Made by a program: the position numbers and the translations under genes. A stretch of DNA of 64,000 bases, taken from NCBI GenBank assembly GCA_019695035.1, contig JAIBAU010000001.1, positions 241,571 through 305,570 on the forward strand. The letters are read 5' to 3'. Each line of letters begins with the position of its first letter. Position 1 is the first letter of the stretch. The DNA comes from Caulobacteraceae bacterium (lineage in GTDB: Bacteria; Pseudomonadota; Alphaproteobacteria; Caulobacterales; Caulobacteraceae). Of the stretch, positions 59,064-64,000 are shown in pieces. The notes beneath the pieces are model-generated. The model saw nothing but the letters and a program-made list of their open reading frames with translations, had not been told where the DNA came from and searched no databases.

Positions 59064-60991
59064 TTCTTCTTGCCCGCGGGAGGCGCGTCGGGCGCCGTTA
59101 CGCCGACAGCGGCGTCGACGGCCTCGAGCTTGACCTTCGGCTTGATCTTGGCCTTGGCCGCGGCCTGGGCGAGTTGGGCCATGTCCCGGGACAGGCCGTC
59201 GGCGACCCGCGGCGCCTGGGAGGCCACCATCCGAGCCGCCACCGGCTGAGCCGGGGTCTGGATCTGGTCGACCCGTCCGACCAGGTAGACCGGCACGGGC
59301 GAGCGCGGATTGGGGCCCGTGGTGCCAGTGAACACTTCGCCCGCGCGATGCAGGAAAATCTCACCCACAAGCTGCCCGAGAGACGGGTTGGGCTGGCGAG
59401 GCAGGCTGGTGAGGGTCTGGGCCCTGCCGCCCGCGGAGGCCACGACGGCAGCTACGCTTTCGCCACGCCGAATGCGGTTCGCAAGTTCGTCGGCCTTGGC
59501 CTTGAGGCGTTTGTCCAGCTCTCGGATCATCCAGGCGTTGGTCAACTCGACGCGGTTGTTGGCCAAGGTCGGAAGACCGGCGGGGATGACGCGGTCGACC
59601 TTGACCGCGAAGTACTCACCGTTCCCGAAGTCCTCGGTCGTGTCGCTCTCGCCCCCGGGCGGCAGCGCGAAGCCGGCCTCGAAAACCGCCTTCATGTTGT
59701 CATTCCCGAGCCGCTGGCCTGAGGGGACGATGCCCTGCTCGGTGACGGGAGCCGGGAGCGTCACGACCCGGCCGCCGGAGATCCGGGCCGCTTCCAGCAG
59801 GGGCTTGCCGGCCTCGCGAGCGTCTTCGAACTTCTGCACCGCCTCATAGACCTTCTCGGCGGCGGCGTCGTTGGTGAGCCTGCGGAGGATTTCCGGCCGC
59901 GCCTCTTCGAAGCTCACAGCGTGTCCGGGCGAGATGGCCGTCACCTTGACCACGCTCATGCCCAACTGGCCACGTATGGGATCGGAAACCTGGCCCGCCT
60001 GCAGGGAGAAGGCCGCGCGGGCGACCGCTACGTCCGGCACGGACGTCTGCGGCTTGTCGTTGAAAGCGACGGCGCTGACCCCGACCGAGCGGGCGACCGC
60101 GTTGGGGTCCTGGCCTGCGCGCAGCGCGCTGATGACCTTCTGCGCGGCCTGGGGCGTCCGAACCGGGATCGCGACAAAGGTGCGGCGCTCCGCCTGGGCC
60201 AGGCTGTCCTTGCGGGCGTCGTAATCCCGGCGGATTTCCGCTTCCGGGACGCTGACCTGGTTGGCCACCGCAGAGGCCGTGAACATGACGAGCGTCAGCT
60301 GGCGGAACTCAGGGCGGCGAAGTTGTGCCTTGTTCGTGTTGATGAAGGCCGTGAGCTGTGCATCCGTCGGCCGGGCCGGCAGTCCTGCCATCTGCGGGGT
60401 TACCTGGAAGACCGTCACGTTGCGCCGCTCGAGCGTGTAGGCCGCCTGCAGAGCCCCAAAGATCGACGGCGCCCGCAGGCCGGTGGCCATGCCGGATCCG
60501 AAATGGGTCGTGGCCAGCTGATCCCGGGTCTCCCGCTGGTATTCGGCCTCGGTCACCCCGGCGTTGCGCAGTGCGGTGAGGAACTGGTTCTTGTCGAAGG
60601 CTCCGGTGACCGGGTTCAGGAAGGCCTGCTGGCGGCTCATCGCATCAGTAATGAGCTGGTCGCCGGGCCTGAATTCGATGGAGTCCAGCCAGGCCAGGAA
60701 ACTGTTTTCGCCCGCGAGGGCCTCGGCGATCCGCCGATGTTCGTTCGCGTTGACCAGTTCTTCCTGGGTCACCGGGCGCTGCATCTGCTGCTCGAGCATC
60801 TTGCGGCGATTATCGAAGATCCGCTTGAAATCATTCTCGGTGGTGACGCGGTCGCCTGCCTCGATGACGCCAGAGCGCAACTGGCTCTTCACCGCCTGCT
60901 GCGCGCCGAACGCGCCCATGGCGATGATCAGCAGGCCGAACAGGAACTTGGCGAAGATCGACTGCGAAATCTTGCGGAAGAAGGAGATCAT
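59060..60991 (-). CDS. ppiD: peptidyl-prolyl isomerase/chaperone PpiD (SurA_N domain)
   Basis: Membrane-anchored periplasmic chaperone that meets proteins emerging from SecYEG. 643 residues: MISFFRKISQSIFAKFLFGL and one N-terminal helix, a long SurA_N/PpiD_N region (about 30-240) with NVTVFQVTPQMAG, a parvulin-like domain around 260-390 (AISPGHAVSFEEARPEILRR) that lacks an obvious full parvulin active site, and a C-terminal domain ending in a basic tail. The ATG at 60991 has GGAG-like sequence close upstream. The stop overlaps trpE (ATGA), a common alphaproteobacterial arrangement. tpiA is divergent. Confidence 0.92.
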   Translation of the reverse strand: MISFFRKISQSIFAKFLFGLLIIAMGAFGAQQAVKSQLRSGVIEAGDRVTTENDFKRIFDNRRKMLEQQMQRPVTQEELVNANEHRRIAEALAGENSFLAWLDSIEFRPGDQLITDAMSRQQAFLNPVTGAFDKNQFLTALRNAGVTEAEYQRETRDQLATTHFGSGMATGLRAPSIFGALQAAYTLERRNVTVFQVTPQMAGLPARPTDAQLTAFINTNKAQLRRPEFRQLTLVMFTASAVANQVSVPEAEIRRDYDARKDSLAQAERRTFVAIPVRTPQAAQKVISALRAGQDPNAVARSVGVSAVAFNDKPQTSVPDVAVARAAFSLQAGQVSDPIRGQLGMSVVKVTAISPGHAVSFEEARPEILRRLTNDAAAEKVYEAVQKFEDAREAGKPLLEAARISGGRVVTLPAPVTEQGIVPSGQRLGNDNMKAVFEAGFALPPGGESDTTEDFGNGEYFAVKVDRVIPAGLPTLANNRVELTNAWMIRELDKRLKAKADELANRIRRGESVAAVVASAGGRAQTLTSLPRQPNPSLGQLVGEIFLHRAGEVFTGTTGPNPRSPVPVYLVGRVDQIQTPAQPVAARMVASQAPRVADGLSRDMAQLAQAAAKAKIKPKVKLEAVDAAVGVTAPDAPPAGKKK

Positions 60992-61149
60992 GGCCGGGAG
61001 ACGGGCTTTCTGGTCGGGCTGGGGCCGCTGCGAGCGACCGCCTAGTTGAGGCAAGCGGTATAGTGGAGGCCTAGCATGGGCCGCAAGCGACCATGGCGGG
61101 GGCAGGGCGGCCTTGGCGAAGCTTCCAGGCTCGCCTAAACACCGCCGCC

Positions 61150-61902
61150 ATGAGCCATACTCCGACCCCCCTGATCGCCGGCAACTGGAAAATGAACGGT
61201 CTCGGCGCCTCGCTGGCCGAGGTCACGACTCTGGCGGAGTCGCTGAAATCGGAGCCCGCGAAGGCCCGGGTGGCCATCTGCCCTCCCGCGACTCTGATCG
61301 AGCGTGCAGCGCGGATCGCTCGCGGGTCGGCCGTTGAGGTGGGCGGTCAGGATTGCCGGGCCGAAGCCGCCGGGGCCTACACGGGGGATGTGGCGGCGGA
61401 GATGATCGCCGACTGCGGCGCCGGGCTGGTGATCCTGGGTCACTCGGAGCGGCGCTCGGGCTATGGTGAGAGTGACGCTCTCGTGTGCGCGAAAGTCCAG
61501 GCCGCGATCCGCGCCGGTCTGGAGCCGATCGTCTGCGTGGGGGAAACCCTGGAAGAGCGCCGCGCCGGCCGCGCGGTCTCAGTCGTCCAGTCCCAGGTCA
61601 CCCTTTCCCTTCCTGATGACCTGCACGACAAGCGTTTCAGCGTGGCCTATGAGCCGGTGTGGGCTATCGGCTCAGGCCTGACCCCCTCCCTGGCCGAAAT
61701 TGGCGAGGTGCACCAGGCGATCCGGGCGACTCTCCTGGCTCGGTTTGGGGATGCGGGCGGGGCCGTCCCGATCCTCTACGGAGGTTCGGTAAAGCCCGCG
61801 AATGCGGCTGAGATCCTGGCAGTCCAGGACGTCGGCGGCGCGCTCGTGGGTGGGGCTTCGCTGAAGGCGGCGGATTTCCTGGGGATCATCCGAGCGCTCT
61901 AG
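61150..61902 (+). CDS. tpiA: triosephosphate isomerase
   Basis: Interconverts glyceraldehyde 3-phosphate and dihydroxyacetone phosphate. 250 residues from the ATG at 61150: AGNWKMNG with Asn12 and Lys14, catalytic His98 (LGHSERR), catalytic Glu168 in VAYEPVWAIGSG, and the phosphate loop YGGSVKPANA. All catalytic residues are present. Divergent from ppiD with a 158-base gap; secG follows. Confidence 0.97.
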   Translation: MSHTPTPLIAGNWKMNGLGASLAEVTTLAESLKSEPAKARVAICPPATLIERAARIARGSAVEVGGQDCRAEAAGAYTGDVAAEMIADCGAGLVILGHSERRSGYGESDALVCAKVQAAIRAGLEPIVCVGETLEERRAGRAVSVVQSQVTLSLPDDLHDKRFSVAYEPVWAIGSGLTPSLAEIGEVHQAIRATLLARFGDAGGAVPILYGGSVKPANAAEILAVQDVGGALVGGASLKAADFLGIIRAL

Positions 61903-61991
61903 CCGCTCGCGCTGCTCTGGCCTTCTCGGGCCGCCTCTGATAGACGCACGCGCTTGATCCGCGCCGCTTGGGCGCCCACCTGCCGATTGTC

Positions 61992-62432
61992 ATGCTGTTC
62001 AAACTGCTCCTGGTCCTCCAGATCATCGTCTGCATCGGCCTCGTGGCCGTCATCCTGATGCAGCGCTCCGAAGGGGGCGCTCTGGGCATGGGCGGAGGCG
62101 GCTCGGGCGGGTTCATGACGGCGCGCGGCGCGGGCAATCTGCTGACTCGAACCACGGCCGTGCTCGCGACCTTGTTCTTCATCATCTCGTTCGGTCTGAC
62201 GTGGGTCGGCAACATGGATCGCCGCAGCGGCTCCCTGGCCGATGACGTCTCGGCCACCGCGCCGGCGAATCCGGCCGCCCTGGCCCCGGTTGCTCCCGCC
62301 GCACCCGCGCCGACGGACGACGCGACGCCGGCCGCCCCGGGCGCCGCTCCGGCCAACGACAACTCGCTGGACAGCCTCGCTGCGCCGCTTCCGAACGACG
62401 CCGGCGCTCCGGCGCCCGCCGCGAAGAAGTAA
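61992..62432 (+). CDS. secG: preprotein translocase subunit SecG with Ala/Pro-rich tail
   Basis: Auxiliary SecYEG subunit. 146 residues from the ATG at 61992 (a TTG at 61968 is possible). Two helices: LFKLLLVLQIIVCIGLVAVI and LATLFFIISFGLTWVGNM, with the cytoplasmic loop MQRSEGGALGMGGGGSGGFM and RGAGNLLTRTTA, diagnostic for SecG. The last 75 residues are a low-complexity Ala/Pro/Asp tail, longer than in E. coli SecG (110 residues). Its position between tpiA and pyrG is conserved in many alphaproteobacteria. Confidence 0.95.
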   Translation: MLFKLLLVLQIIVCIGLVAVILMQRSEGGALGMGGGGSGGFMTARGAGNLLTRTTAVLATLFFIISFGLTWVGNMDRRSGSLADDVSATAPANPAALAPVAPAAPAPTDDATPAAPGAAPANDNSLDSLAAPLPNDAGAPAPAAKK

Positions 62433-62501
62433 GATGACCGGCGCCGGAGCCTCCTCCGCCGCCGGTCCCTCCGCCTCCCTCCGACCCTCAAACCGCGACT
62501 G

Positions 62502-62519
62502 GATTCGCGCGCGCGAATC
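62502..62519. repeat. 18-base perfect palindrome bounded by GANTC sites, upstream of pyrG
   Basis: GATTCGCGC followed by GCGCGAATC, with no loop, in the 106-base secG-pyrG gap, 20 bases before the pyrG ATG. Each end is a GANTC site (GATTC at 62502, GAATC at 62515), the CcrM methylation target in Caulobacterales. It may be an operator, a methylation-controlled promoter element, or simply a hairpin. No U-tract follows. Confidence 0.5.
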
Positions 62520-62532
62520 AGCCGTAAGCTGA

Positions 62533-64000
<1,468 letters not shown>

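Overview
The window is a high-GC, gene-dense stretch of an alphaproteobacterial chromosome, most likely from the order Caulobacterales (Caulobacter/Phenylobacterium type). The reasons are the gene order (nuo to birA-coaX-rnj; dnaE-rpsB-tsf-pyrH-frr-uppS-cdsA-dxr-rseP-bamA-skp-lpxD-fabZ-lpxA-lpxI-lpxB; gltA-gltX; lexA-comEC; trpGDC), the use of LpxI rather than LpxH, a short prolyl-tRNA synthetase, promoters of the TTGnnnn/GCTAnAwC type, and SOS boxes of the GTTC-N7-GTTC type. The genus is an inference; no rRNA gene is present. I see no tRNA, rRNA, CRISPR array, insertion sequence, prophage or integron.

Layout. 1-8.8 kb: the 3' half of the complex I operon (end of nuoH, an 87-residue unknown, nuoI, then nuoJKLMN), interrupted between nuoI and nuoJ by two tandem secreted paralogs and an opposite-strand methyltransferase. 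9-13.4 kb: birA, coaX, rnj, a secreted protein, methylmalonyl-CoA epimerase and a DUF1467 protein. 13.4-18.7 kb: proS, lolE/C, lolD, an outer-membrane barrel and two small proteins. 18.7-22.7 kb: an SOS-type promoter, a 29-codon membrane micropeptide that looks like the division inhibitor SidA, dnaE, and a GFA-domain protein. 22.8-39 kb: a long plus-strand run for translation (rpsB, tsf, frr), UMP kinase, isoprenoid and phospholipid precursors (uppS, cdsA, dxr), envelope proteolysis and assembly (rseP, bamA, skp) and lipid A (lpxD, fabZ, lpxA, lpxI, lpxB). 39-50.7 kb, mostly minus strand: M16 peptidase, gltA, gltX, a LysR/azoR divergent pair, comEC, a secreted unknown, and lexA with two SOS boxes. 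50.8-54 kb: an ABC exporter and a TMEM43-family protein. 54-61 kb, minus strand: trpC, trpD, trpG, a carbonic anhydrase, trpE and ppiD, with one small plus-strand gene between trpG and the anhydrase. 61-64 kb: tpiA, secG and pyrG (cut by the window end).

How it fits together. Most genes are housekeeping and are packed with ATGA, GTGA or TGATG overlaps that suggest translational coupling. The most interesting signal is the SOS circuit: lexA carries two perfect GTTC-N7-GTTC boxes, and a one-mismatch copy of the same box sits inside a good sigma-70 promoter driving the 29-codon ORF directly upstream of dnaE. That arrangement would place a cell-division checkpoint peptide and possibly the replicative polymerase under one damage-responsive promoter. 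Other points of interest are the interrupted nuo operon, histidine-rich loops in NuoL, a TraB-like protein without its usual histidine, a probable 5' frameshift in the carbonic anhydrase gene, the apparent absence of moaC-moeA from the trpC-lexA neighbourhood, and a perfect palindrome bounded by two GANTC (CcrM) sites upstream of pyrG.
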